Origin: an uncultured Roseateles sp.
Lineage (GTDB): Bacteria; Pseudomonadota; Gammaproteobacteria; Burkholderiales; Burkholderiaceae
Direction: 5' to 3'
Assembly (NCBI GenBank): GCA_946886855.1
Contig: CAMPJJ010000186.1
Coordinates: 1-6,252 of the forward strand
Length of the DNA stretch: 6,252 nt
Shown here: positions 1-5,263 of the stretch, one piece after another
Layout: each line of letters opens with the position of its first letter
Numbering within the stretch: the first letter of the stretch is position 1
Notes under the pieces: generated by a model
Told to the model about the DNA's origin: nothing
Seen by the model: the letters and a program-made list of their open reading frames with translations, nothing else
Databases searched by the model: none
Translations under genes and position numbers: made by a program

Positions 1-614
1 GCCGCGCGCGTCGCGATCGGCCCCGGCGAGATCGCGTGCACGCGGATGCCCGCCGGGCCCAGCTCATGCGCCAGGTAGCGCACCGAGGCTTCCAGCGCGG
101 CCTTCACCGGGCCCATGAGGTTGTAGTGTTCGACCACCCGGCTGGCGCCCTGGAAGCTCATCGTGAACAGGGTGCCGCCGGAGGCCCGCATCAGCGGCTC
201 CGCGAGCCGCGCCATGCGGATGAAGCTGTGGCACGAGATGTCCATGGCCATCGCGAAGCCGGCGGCGCTGCTGTCGATCAGGCGGCCGTGCAGATCCTCC
301 TTCGGCGCGAAGGCGATCGCGTGCAGCGCGGCGTGCAGCACGCCCCAGCGCTCGGACACGGCGGCGAAGACGGCGTCGAGCGCCTCGGGGTCGCGCAGGT
401 CCAGCGGCAGCAGGAGTTCGGCGCCGAGGTCGTCGGCCAGCGGCTTCACGTGCGGCAGCGCCTTGTCGTTGAGGTAGGTCAGCGCCAGGTCCGCGCCCAT
501 CGCGCGGAAGGCGCGGGCGCAGCCGTAGGCGATGGACTGGTCGTTTGCGATGCCGGTGATCAGCACCTTGCGCCCGGCCAGCAGCCGGCCGAACTGCACG
601 GCGGCGGAGTTCAT
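1..614 (-). CDS. fabI: Enoyl-ACP reductase, FabI family (3' end cut by the window)
   Basis: This is a short-chain dehydrogenase/reductase of the FabI type, a cytoplasmic enzyme that reduces enoyl-ACP (or a related enoyl thioester) with NAD(P)H. 204 residues are visible; E. coli FabI has 262, so roughly 60 C-terminal residues lie beyond the left edge. Seen in the sequence: the FabI nucleotide-binding segment GIANDQSIAYG (about 21-31), LTYLND (45-50), a YNLMGPVKA active-site segment giving Tyr164 and Lys171 (equivalent to E. coli Tyr156 and Lys163), and ISPGPIAT (195-202). Two positions differ from E. coli: Phe154 stands where Tyr146 is, and Ala101 where Gly93 is. The ATG overlaps the stop of the upstream DUF3141 gene as ATGA, and an AAGG lies upstream of it, so translation is probably coupled. 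The divergence and the context suggest a pathway-specific paralogue rather than the housekeeping FabI; that part is inference. The family call is firm. Confidence 0.88.
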   Translation of the reverse strand, partial: MNSAAVQFGRLLAGRKVLITGIANDQSIAYGCARAFRAMGADLALTYLNDKALPHVKPLADDLGAELLLPLDLRDPEALDAVFAAVSERWGVLHAALHAIAFAPKEDLHGRLIDSSAAGFAMAMDISCHSFIRMARLAEPLMRASGGTLFTMSFQGASRVVEHYNLMGPVKAALEASVRYLAHELGPAGIRVHAISPGPIATRA

Positions 615-2884
615 GCGACCGCCTTGCGCCGGCGCGCGGGCCTGGGAGCGGGCGACGCCGCGATCGACACCGTTGCCGCGGTTGGCGTGGCGGGCGTCGA
701 CAGCGCCAGCGCCATGTCGGCGACGCGCGCCGGATCGACGTGCAGCAACTCCTGGACGTATCGCGCCGTGGGCGATTGCGGGTCGGCGAGCTCGGATTCG
801 GCCATCAGCACCGCGCTCGCGAGCGCCAGGGCCTGCTCGCGGTCCTCGAGTGTCGGCAGCAGGGTCGGGAGCGCGGCCATCGCCTCGTCCGGCGCGAAGG
901 TGACGATCAGGGCCTGCCGATGCAGCAGCGTGGCCCAGTCCTCGCCGGGCACCGCGTCGGCGGTGACGGCGCCTTCGGCCTCGTCGGCCATGCGGCGATG
1001 CGAGTCGGCCAGCAACTGGCCCAGCACCAGACCGCGTCGCTGCACCACGCCGCGATGCGCGAGGCCGGCCAGCAGGATGCGGCAGACCGCGTCGGCGAAG
1101 CCGCCTTGCCCGACCTGTTCCAGCGCCATGCGACGGCCTTCGCGTTCATCGGCGGCCGCATGCGCGGCGCCGGAGGCGATGTCCGACTCCCGCGGCGGCA
1201 GCACGGCGCCGAGACCCTGCCGTCCGTAGACCGCTTCGATCCAGTGCACGAGCGTCGCGTCGCGGAGATGCCCGAGGCGGTCCAGCGATTCGCTGATCGC
1301 GCGGGAGCCGAGCTGCTCCCACTTCAGCCAGGGGTTCTCCGCATCGACGCTCTGGCGCCGGTCTCGGACGCCGTCGGCCGCCTGCTTGATCCAGGGCGCC
1401 AGCGGATGCAGGTCGGAGATCGCCAGATGCTGCTGGCGCAGCGGGTGCATCCAGCGCAGCCATTCGCCGAGCGCCTTGCTGCCGACCGCGCGCACGGCCG
1501 GCTGCCCCCACTGGCGGTAGTGGCGCATGTTCATCTCGGAGACCTGCGCGATCGTGCTGAACAGCGCCTCGTCGCGGCGGCATTCCGGGTTCAGGGCGCG
1601 CAGGTCGTCGACGCTGCGGGTCTCGAAGCTCACCGAGTAGTCGCCGGATTCCAGCGCGGCCAGCGGCGCGTCGGGGTCGCGGGCGTCGATCTTCATCTCG
1701 TACAGGCCGGGCGGCAGCGCGACGATCTGCTCGAGCGTGTCGAGGATCTGCTCGTGCTCGCGCCGCGCGATGCCGCCGCCGACGAAGATGCCCAGGTGGC
1801 CGATCTTCGGATGCAGCATGTAGACGATGGTGCGACCCGCCTTGATGAGCGCCTTCTCGCTGCCCCAGACGTCGATGATCCAGTCCAGCGCCTGCTGTGG
1901 CGGCGTGATGTTGTCGCCCCAGGACGCGAAGATCACCATCGGCGCCGTGATGTTGCGCAGGTCCAGCCGGTAGCCCTCCAGCTCGACGTCGCCGCGTGCC
2001 AGCCGGTTGCCGATGAACAGGTTCTCGACGATGGCCTCGATCTCCTCGCCGGTCATGCGGAAGTAGCCGCCCCACCAGCGTTCGAAATCGAGGAAGCGCT
2101 CGCGCTCGGTGTCGACGTTGGCGTAGAGGTGGTAGTACTTGTCCCACCAGCTGTTGGCCAGGTTGAGGTTCTCGAAGTTGGCGACCAGGTGCGCGCCGTC
2201 GAAACGGTCGCCGCCGAGGTCCGCCGACAGCGCCGACAGCCACGCCCCGCCGAGCGCGCCGCCCGCGTAGCGCATCGGGTTCTGCTCGGGCGAGCCGGCC
2301 CAGTACGACAGCGGCGCGCCGTTCAGGATGATCGGCCCCATCAGGTCGTTGCGCACGGCGGCGAGCGCGGCGACGGCCCAGCCGGCCTGGCAGTTGCCGA
2401 TCACCGCGGGCAGGCCCGGCGCCTTCGGGTGGCGGCGGGCCACCTCCTCGATGAACTGCGCCTCGGCGCGCGCCACGTCGAGCAAGGTCTGACCCTCGAC
2501 CGGTTCCGGCTCGAAGGTGATGAAGTAGACCGGGTGTCCGGCGCGCAGCGCGACGCCGATCTCGGAGTCCGGCTTGAAGCCGCCGATGCCCGGGCCGTGG
2601 CCCGCGCGCGGATCGATGACCACGATGGGCCGCCGCGCGGGATCGACGATGTCGCCGTCCGCCGGCAGGATGCGCAGCAGCGCGTAGTTGCAGGGCTGCG
2701 GCAGGTCGCGGCCGTCGATCAGCAGTTCATGCTCGAACTTGAGCAGCGCGGGCTTGCCGGCCTTCAGGTGGTCGAGGAACACGTTGCCGCGCTCGCGCAT
2801 CGTGTCCAGCGTCAGCAGCGAGCGCTGCCACGCGTCGGTCGCGTACGCTTGCCACTCGTGGATCCAGTCGGACGTTCCGGACAT
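611..2884 (-). CDS. DUF3141 alpha/beta-hydrolase protein, PHA-synthase-like
   Basis: The protein has 757 residues from the chosen start and belongs to the DUF3141 family, whose function is not established; its members are often annotated as polyhydroxyalkanoate-synthase-like. Seen: a VVIDPRAGHGPGIGGFKPDSE segment (about 88-107), a nucleophile elbow GNCQAGW with Cys165 (a GxCxAG box like that of PHA synthases), GDNITPP with Asp324, and IGHLGIF with His363. Together these give a plausible Cys-Asp-His triad. After about residue 470 follows the family's helical region. About 585-720 looks TerB-like (an HRQALI...ALPTLLPT segment), and the last about 30 residues are a Pro/Ala/Thr-rich tail ending in basic residues. 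No signal peptide or membrane segment is evident. The frame stays open upstream to 3004, but the ATG at 2884 has GGGAG eight bases before it, and a TTGACA box lies further upstream. The gene overlaps fabI by four bases and diverges from pta. The substrate is unknown. Confidence 0.87.
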   Translation of the reverse strand: MSGTSDWIHEWQAYATDAWQRSLLTLDTMRERGNVFLDHLKAGKPALLKFEHELLIDGRDLPQPCNYALLRILPADGDIVDPARRPIVVIDPRAGHGPGIGGFKPDSEIGVALRAGHPVYFITFEPEPVEGQTLLDVARAEAQFIEEVARRHPKAPGLPAVIGNCQAGWAVAALAAVRNDLMGPIILNGAPLSYWAGSPEQNPMRYAGGALGGAWLSALSADLGGDRFDGAHLVANFENLNLANSWWDKYYHLYANVDTERERFLDFERWWGGYFRMTGEEIEAIVENLFIGNRLARGDVELEGYRLDLRNITAPMVIFASWGDNITPPQQALDWIIDVWGSEKALIKAGRTIVYMLHPKIGHLGIFVGGGIARREHEQILDTLEQIVALPPGLYEMKIDARDPDAPLAALESGDYSVSFETRSVDDLRALNPECRRDEALFSTIAQVSEMNMRHYRQWGQPAVRAVGSKALGEWLRWMHPLRQQHLAISDLHPLAPWIKQAADGVRDRRQSVDAENPWLKWEQLGSRAISESLDRLGHLRDATLVHWIEAVYGRQGLGAVLPPRESDIASGAAHAAADEREGRRMALEQVGQGGFADAVCRILLAGLAHRGVVQRRGLVLGQLLADSHRRMADEAEGAVTADAVPGEDWATLLHRQALIVTFAPDEAMAALPTLLPTLEDREQALALASAVLMAESELADPQSPTARYVQELLHVDPARVADMALALSTPATPTAATVSIAASPAPRPARRRKAVA

Positions 2885-2892
2885 TCGTCTTG

Positions 2893-2897
2893 CTCCC
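2893..2897 (-). promoter_or_regulatory. Ribosome binding site deciding the DUF3141 start
   Basis: The minus strand reads GGGAG here, eight bases before the ATG at 2884. The in-frame ATG pair at 2953/2950 and the first in-frame start at 3004 have no comparable purine run, and the 3004 start would overlap the pta start codon. This favours the 757-residue product. Confidence 0.55.
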
Positions 2898-2924
2898 AGC
2901 ACCGCCTCGCGAGGGCCGCTCGGC

Positions 2925-2953
2925 TTGATTTGTTGCACCGCAGCATGCATCAT
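2925..2953 (+). promoter_or_regulatory. Candidate promoter for pta
   Basis: TTGATT (2925-2930) and CATCAT (2948-2953) are 17 bp apart. Each matches the sigma-70 consensus at four of six positions. This would give a leader of roughly 45 nt before the pta ATG. It overlaps the candidate minus-strand promoter, so the two directions would compete for or share control. The GCATGCAT palindromic core (2943-2950) lies between them. Confidence 0.3.
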
Positions 2954-2973
2954 CGACCGCGACTCGTTGTCAA
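2945..2973 (-). promoter_or_regulatory. Candidate promoter for DUF3141-fabI
   Basis: A perfect -35 hexamer TTGACA reads on the minus strand at 2973-2968. At a 17-bp spacing the -10 position is ATGCAT, a poor match, so only half of the promoter is convincing. Its position upstream of the 2884 start, and inside the longer open frame, agrees with the shorter gene model. Confidence 0.3.
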
Positions 2974-3003
2974 TGTCCCAGGGAGACGCAGGGTGATCGA
3001 ACA

Positions 3004-3957
3004 ATGACCGAACAGAGGCCCGGTGCCCATCCGCACTACGACCGCCTCATCGAGGCGGTGCGCCATCTGCCGCCGCTGCGCATGGCGGTGGTCCACCCCT
3101 GCAACGACGTGTCGCTGCTCGCGGCGACGGAAGCGGCCGCCCTGGGGCTGATCGAACCGATCCTGATCGGTCCGGTCGGCAAGGTGTCGGAGGCCGCGGC
3201 GGCGGCCGGCGTGGATCTGTCGCGCTTGACGCTGGTCGATGCGCCGCACAGCCATGCGGCAGCCGAGACGGGCGTGGCGATGGCGCTCAAGGGCGAGGTC
3301 GACGCGCTCATGAAAGGCAGCCTGCACACCGACGAACTGATGGGCGCCGTGGTGCGGCGCGAAGGCGGCCTGCGCACCGCGCGGCGCATCAGCCACTGCT
3401 TCGTGATGGACGTGCCGGGACATGCGCAGCCGCTGATCATCTCGGACGCGGCGATCAACATCGCGCCGACGCTCGAGGAGAAGGTCGACATCGTGCAGAA
3501 CGCGATCGACCTCGCGCACGCGCTGCATCTGCCGGAGGTGCGGGTGGCGCTGCTGTCGGCGATGGAGACGGTGAATCCGAAGGTGCCGTCGACCTTGGAC
3601 GCCGCCGCGCTGTGCAAGATGGCGGACCGCGGGCAGATCACCGGCGCGGTGCTGGACGGGCCGCTGGCGATGGACAACGCCATCGATGCCGAGGCCGCGC
3701 GCATCAAGGGCATCGTGTCGCCGGTGGCGGGCAAGGCCAACGTGCTGATCGTGCCGGACCTGGACGCGGGCAACATGCTCGCGAAGAGCCTGAGCTTCCT
3801 GGCGCAGGCCTATGCGGCGGGGGTGGTGCTGGGCGCGAAGGTGCCGATCGTGCTCACCAGCCGCGCCGATTCGCGCACGGCGCGGCTCGCGTCGTGCGCG
3901 CTGGCCTCGATGCTGTCGGAGGCCCGGCGGGCCGGGCGCATCAAGGCCGTGGGCTGA
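3004..3957 (+). CDS. pta: Phosphate acetyl/butyryltransferase (PTA_PTB family)
   Basis: This 317-residue cytoplasmic enzyme interconverts acyl-CoA plus phosphate with acyl-phosphate plus CoA. Family segments are visible in order: VALMxKG-type GEVDALMKGSLHTDELM (about 97-113), DVPGH..PLIISDAAIN (136-152), VLDGPLAMDNA (216-226), GKANVLIVPDLDAGNMLAKSL (243-263) and GAKVPIVLTSRADS (277-290). It covers the whole PTA_PTB domain but has no N-terminal MaoC-type hydratase, unlike the longer bifunctional enoyl-CoA hydratase/phosphate acetyltransferase proteins it otherwise resembles. GGGTGA seven bases before the ATG serves as the ribosome binding site. The gene diverges from DUF3141-fabI, and its stop abuts the dps stop. 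Acetate kinase, the usual partner, is not seen here. The sequence does not settle whether the substrate is acetyl-, propionyl- or butyryl-CoA, so the symbol is a family label. Confidence 0.92.
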   Translation: MTEQRPGAHPHYDRLIEAVRHLPPLRMAVVHPCNDVSLLAATEAAALGLIEPILIGPVGKVSEAAAAAGVDLSRLTLVDAPHSHAAAETGVAMALKGEVDALMKGSLHTDELMGAVVRREGGLRTARRISHCFVMDVPGHAQPLIISDAAINIAPTLEEKVDIVQNAIDLAHALHLPEVRVALLSAMETVNPKVPSTLDAAALCKMADRGQITGAVLDGPLAMDNAIDAEAARIKGIVSPVAGKANVLIVPDLDAGNMLAKSLSFLAQAYAAGVVLGAKVPIVLTSRADSRTARLASCALASMLSEARRAGRIKAVG

Positions 3958-4482
3958 TCACTCTTCGAGCAGCGAGCGCAGCATCCACGCGGTCTGCTCG
4001 TGCACTGTCAGGCGCTGGGTGAGCAGGTCGGCGGTGGGTTCGTCGCTGGCCTTGTCGACCAGGTCGAACAGCGCGCGCGCGGTGCGGGCGACGCCCTCAT
4101 GGCCGTCGACCAGGATGCGGACCATGTCCAGCGCCTTGGGCGGCGTGGCCGGTGCGTCCGGCAGCGAGCTCAGCTGCGCGAACTGCGCGTACGAGCCCGG
4201 TGCCTTGTGACCCAGCGAGCGGATGCGCTCGGCGACCGGGTCCACGGCGTTCCACAGTTCCGTGTACTGGGCCATGAACATCGCGTGCAGCGAGTTGAAC
4301 ATCGGACCGGTCACGTTCCAGTGGAAGTTGTGCGTGGTCAGGTAGAGGGTGTAGGTGTCGGCGAGCAGCTTGGACAGGCCTTGCGCGATCGCGGCGCGGT
4401 CCTTGTCGCTGATGCCGATCTGGATGGACGGCGCGCCCTTGGCGGAGGCGGCTTTGGCGGGAGAGGGGCTCTTCTTGGCCAT
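3958..4482 (-). CDS. dps: Dps family DNA-binding ferritin-like protein
   Basis: This 174-residue protein belongs to a family that forms dodecamers, oxidises Fe(II) with peroxide, stores iron and protects DNA. The N-terminal about 17 residues ([16 protein letters not shown]) are Lys/Ala-rich, as in Dps tails that bind DNA. The core carries [16 protein letters not shown] and [11 protein letters not shown]. By spacing, His54, His66, Asp81 and Glu85 correspond to E. coli His51, His63, Asp78 and Glu82, while Met70 stands at the place of Asp67. The start is the ATG with AAGGAG (4495-4490) seven bases upstream. An in-frame ATG at 4512 would put that site inside the gene, so it was not used. A small ORF lies 98 nt upstream, and oxyR, whose product commonly controls dps, lies about 0.8 kb upstream of the dps start on the same strand. 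There is no spacer to the convergent pta stop. Confidence 0.95.
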   Translation of the reverse strand: MAKKSPSPAKAASAKGAPSIQIGISDKDRAAIAQGLSKLLADTYTLYLTTHNFHWNVTGPMFNSLHAMFMAQYTELWNAVDPVAERIRSLGHKAPGSYAQFAQLSSLPDAPATPPKALDMVRILVDGHEGVARTARALFDLVDKASDEPTADLLTQRLTVHEQTAWMLRSLLEE

Positions 4483-4489
4483 CGAGGGA

Positions 4490-4495
4490 CTCCTT
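4490..4495 (-). promoter_or_regulatory. Shine-Dalgarno site of dps
   Basis: The minus strand reads AAGGAG seven bases before the ATG at 4482. It is a near-perfect site, it decides the dps start, and it fits strong expression. Confidence 0.8.
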
Positions 4496-4517
4496 ACGGG
4501 AATGGAAGACAAAAGAC

Positions 4518-4548
4518 GCTGCGCAGCCTAACCGATCCAGGGGATCGG
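4518..4548 (-). repeat. Two inverted repeats between the small ORF and dps
   Basis: CCGATCC (4532-4538) and GGATCGG (4542-4548) form a 7-bp stem with a 3-nt loop. Just beyond it on the minus strand is the 10-bp palindrome GCTGCGCAGC (4518-4527), followed by GTCTTTTGTCTT. The pair could act as a weak terminator/attenuator after the small ORF or as a structured dps leader. The T-run is short and interrupted, so neither role is firm. Confidence 0.4.
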
Positions 4549-4580
4549 CCACATGACGGAGGCGCGTGCGACGGGGCGGC

Positions 4581-4688
4581 TCAGGCGACGCTGTGTTGCA
4601 TCCAGTCGATCAGCGACTGCACGTTCAGCGCGGCGCCGGCGGCGACCAGCAGCCAACCGAGTGTGCGTTGTCCGGAACGTGGGGTCAT
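4581..4688 (-). CDS. Small 35-residue protein, possible membrane peptide or dps leader ORF
   Basis: This ORF is not recognised. It runs from an ATG at 4688 to a TGA at 4583-4581. AAGGAG lies six bases upstream of the ATG, as strong a site as that of dps. The product starts MTPRSGQRT, then has a hydrophobic stretch, LGWLLVAAGAALNVQSLIDW (residues 10-29), and ends MQHSVA. A basic N-terminus before one hydrophobic segment is what a small single-pass or peripheral membrane protein with its N-terminus inside would look like, although the Asn, Gln, Ser and Asp in its second half make an amphipathic helix equally possible. It lies 98 nt upstream of dps on the same strand and behind a structured leader. 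It may be co-transcribed with dps or regulate it by its translation. The coding call rests on the ribosome site and the composition only. Confidence 0.55.
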   Translation of the reverse strand: MTPRSGQRTLGWLLVAAGAALNVQSLIDWMQHSVA

Positions 4689-4694
4689 GTCTTG

Positions 4695-4700
4695 CTCCTT
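4695..4700 (-). promoter_or_regulatory. Shine-Dalgarno site of the small ORF
   Basis: The minus strand reads AAGGAG six bases before the ATG at 4688. A 5-bp hairpin, CAGAT/ATCTG with a 3-nt loop (4702-4714), sits directly upstream and could affect access to it. Confidence 0.65.
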
Positions 4701-4701
4701 G

Positions 4702-4758
4702 CAGATGAAATCTGAAATGGCCGTCGCCTGAATCTCCCGAAGGGAGGACCGCGACGGC
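4702..4758 (-). promoter_or_regulatory. Structured leader: nested hairpin plus small hairpin
   Basis: The outer arms GCCGTCGC (4720-4727) and GCGACGGC (4751-4758) are perfect 8-bp inverted repeats. Inside them CTCCC (4734-4738) and GGGAG (4742-4746) form a second stem with a 3-nt loop. A third stem, CAGAT/ATCTG (4702-4706 and 4710-4714), follows on the minus strand just before the ribosome site of the small ORF. Read as minus-strand RNA this is a 5' leader with three stems. No T-run follows the large hairpin, so it is not a standard intrinsic terminator. The role is unknown. Confidence 0.5.
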
Positions 4759-4782
4759 GCAGAAGGAGGACTTTAGAGAAGG

Positions 4783-4812
4783 ACTATCGATCTGGATATT
4801 TGAATAGTTCAA
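4783..4812 (-). promoter_or_regulatory. Candidate promoter with LysR-type dyad, upstream of small ORF and dps
   Basis: On the minus strand TTGAAC (4812-4807) and GATAGT (4788-4783) are 18 bp apart, each matching four of six sigma-70 consensus positions. The -35 overlaps TTGAATAGTTCAA (4800-4812), a dyad with the T-N11-A form typical of LysR-type regulator sites. Next to the -10 is TTAG-N7-CTAT (4773-4787), seven of eight positions of an OxyR half site (ATAG-N7-CTAT), but the second half site is not convincing. Control by OxyR is therefore only a possibility. Confidence 0.35.
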
Positions 4813-4941
4813 GCGTGACGATTGGGAAAACCAACCGAGCGAGCAGATTGATGGATCTGCTTCTGGCGCAGCGCGATCAGAACGAGACCTTGACCAAGCT
4901 GAATCTGTTCACGGCCTACGCGCTGGCACGCTTTTCGGGCC
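4813..4941. other. Stretch without a recognised gene, upstream of the NYN remnant
   Basis: One plus-strand frame stays open across it from a TTG at 4800 (or an ATG at 4851) to 5006, but no good ribosome site precedes either start and the product, with MDLLLAQRDQNE near its middle, is not recognised. Base composition is more AT-rich than in the flanking genes. It may be further decayed sequence of the NYN gene or of foreign DNA. Confidence 0.3.
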
Positions 4942-5250
4942 ATGGCGCCGCGTCAGTGGAGGCTCAGACCACGCCTGTACGAACGCATCGTGGTCGTCAC
5001 GAATGACAGCGATTTCGAACCGGCATTGGAAGCCATCCGCGAAGACTTCCCGCACATCAGGATCGGCGTCGTGATGCCGATCCGGCCAGCGATGGAGGGC
5101 ATCGCCAATCACCGCAGGCCCTGTGCCGCCTTGGCCGAAAAGGCAGACTGGACCTTGTCGTCGTTGAGCGATGACGTGCTGTCGTCATCGCAATTGCCGA
5201 ACGTGATTCCCACGCGCAAGAAGCCCATCCGCAAGCCGGCGCACTGGTAG
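4942..5250 (+). pseudogene. C-terminal remnant of a NYN-domain (PIN-like nuclease) protein
   Basis: From about 4972 the frame encodes LYERIVVVTNDSDFEPALEA, then IGVVMPIR, LAEKADW, SSSQLPNVIP and a final KPIRKPAHW. This matches the C-terminal half of NYN-domain proteins: a beta strand, the acidic TNDSDF active-site segment, then a tail ending SQLP...KP..W. NYN proteins are putative metal-dependent RNases of the PIN-like fold. The N-terminal half with the first catalytic Asp is not found in this frame, which closes at a TGA at 4900-4902, and the ATG at 4942 has no ribosome binding site. In the neighbouring frame VEAQTT (about 4956-4973) resembles the E-K-Q-T-D-V segment that normally stands some 25-30 residues before the TNDSDF block, so an internal deletion with a frame change is likely. 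The gene ends 13 bp from the end of oxyR, convergently. A short expressed protein is less likely. Confidence 0.6.
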
Positions 5251-5263
5251 CGACGGCGCAGCC

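Noticed and set aside
36..1229. Long plus-strand frame opposite fabI and the end of DUF3141
   Set aside because: It spans two well-supported minus-strand genes and has a low-complexity Arg/Ala/Ser product, so it is a composition artefact.
2885..3004. N-terminal extension of DUF3141 up to 3004
   Set aside because: The extension would cover the candidate promoters and reach the pta start codon, and its starts lack a ribosome site; the ATG at 2884 has one.
740..3007. A 755-codon open frame on the plus strand opposite DUF3141
   Set aside because: It is the antisense shadow of a high-GC gene: its product is Arg/Gln/Ala/Val-rich with no recognisable domain, while the minus-strand frame has clear family motifs.
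3922..3937. Hairpin GCCCGG/CCGGGC as the pta terminator
   Set aside because: It lies inside the coding sequence and no T-run follows, so it is more likely a by-product of GC-rich codons.
4763..4769. AAGGAGG on the plus strand as a ribosome binding site
   Set aside because: No start codon follows within a usable distance; the nearest in-frame candidate, TTG 4800, is about 30 bases away.
4528..4812. 94-codon minus-strand frame starting at a TTG inside the dyad
   Set aside because: No ribosome site, low-complexity Arg-rich C-terminal half, and it overlaps the better-supported 35-codon ORF in another frame.
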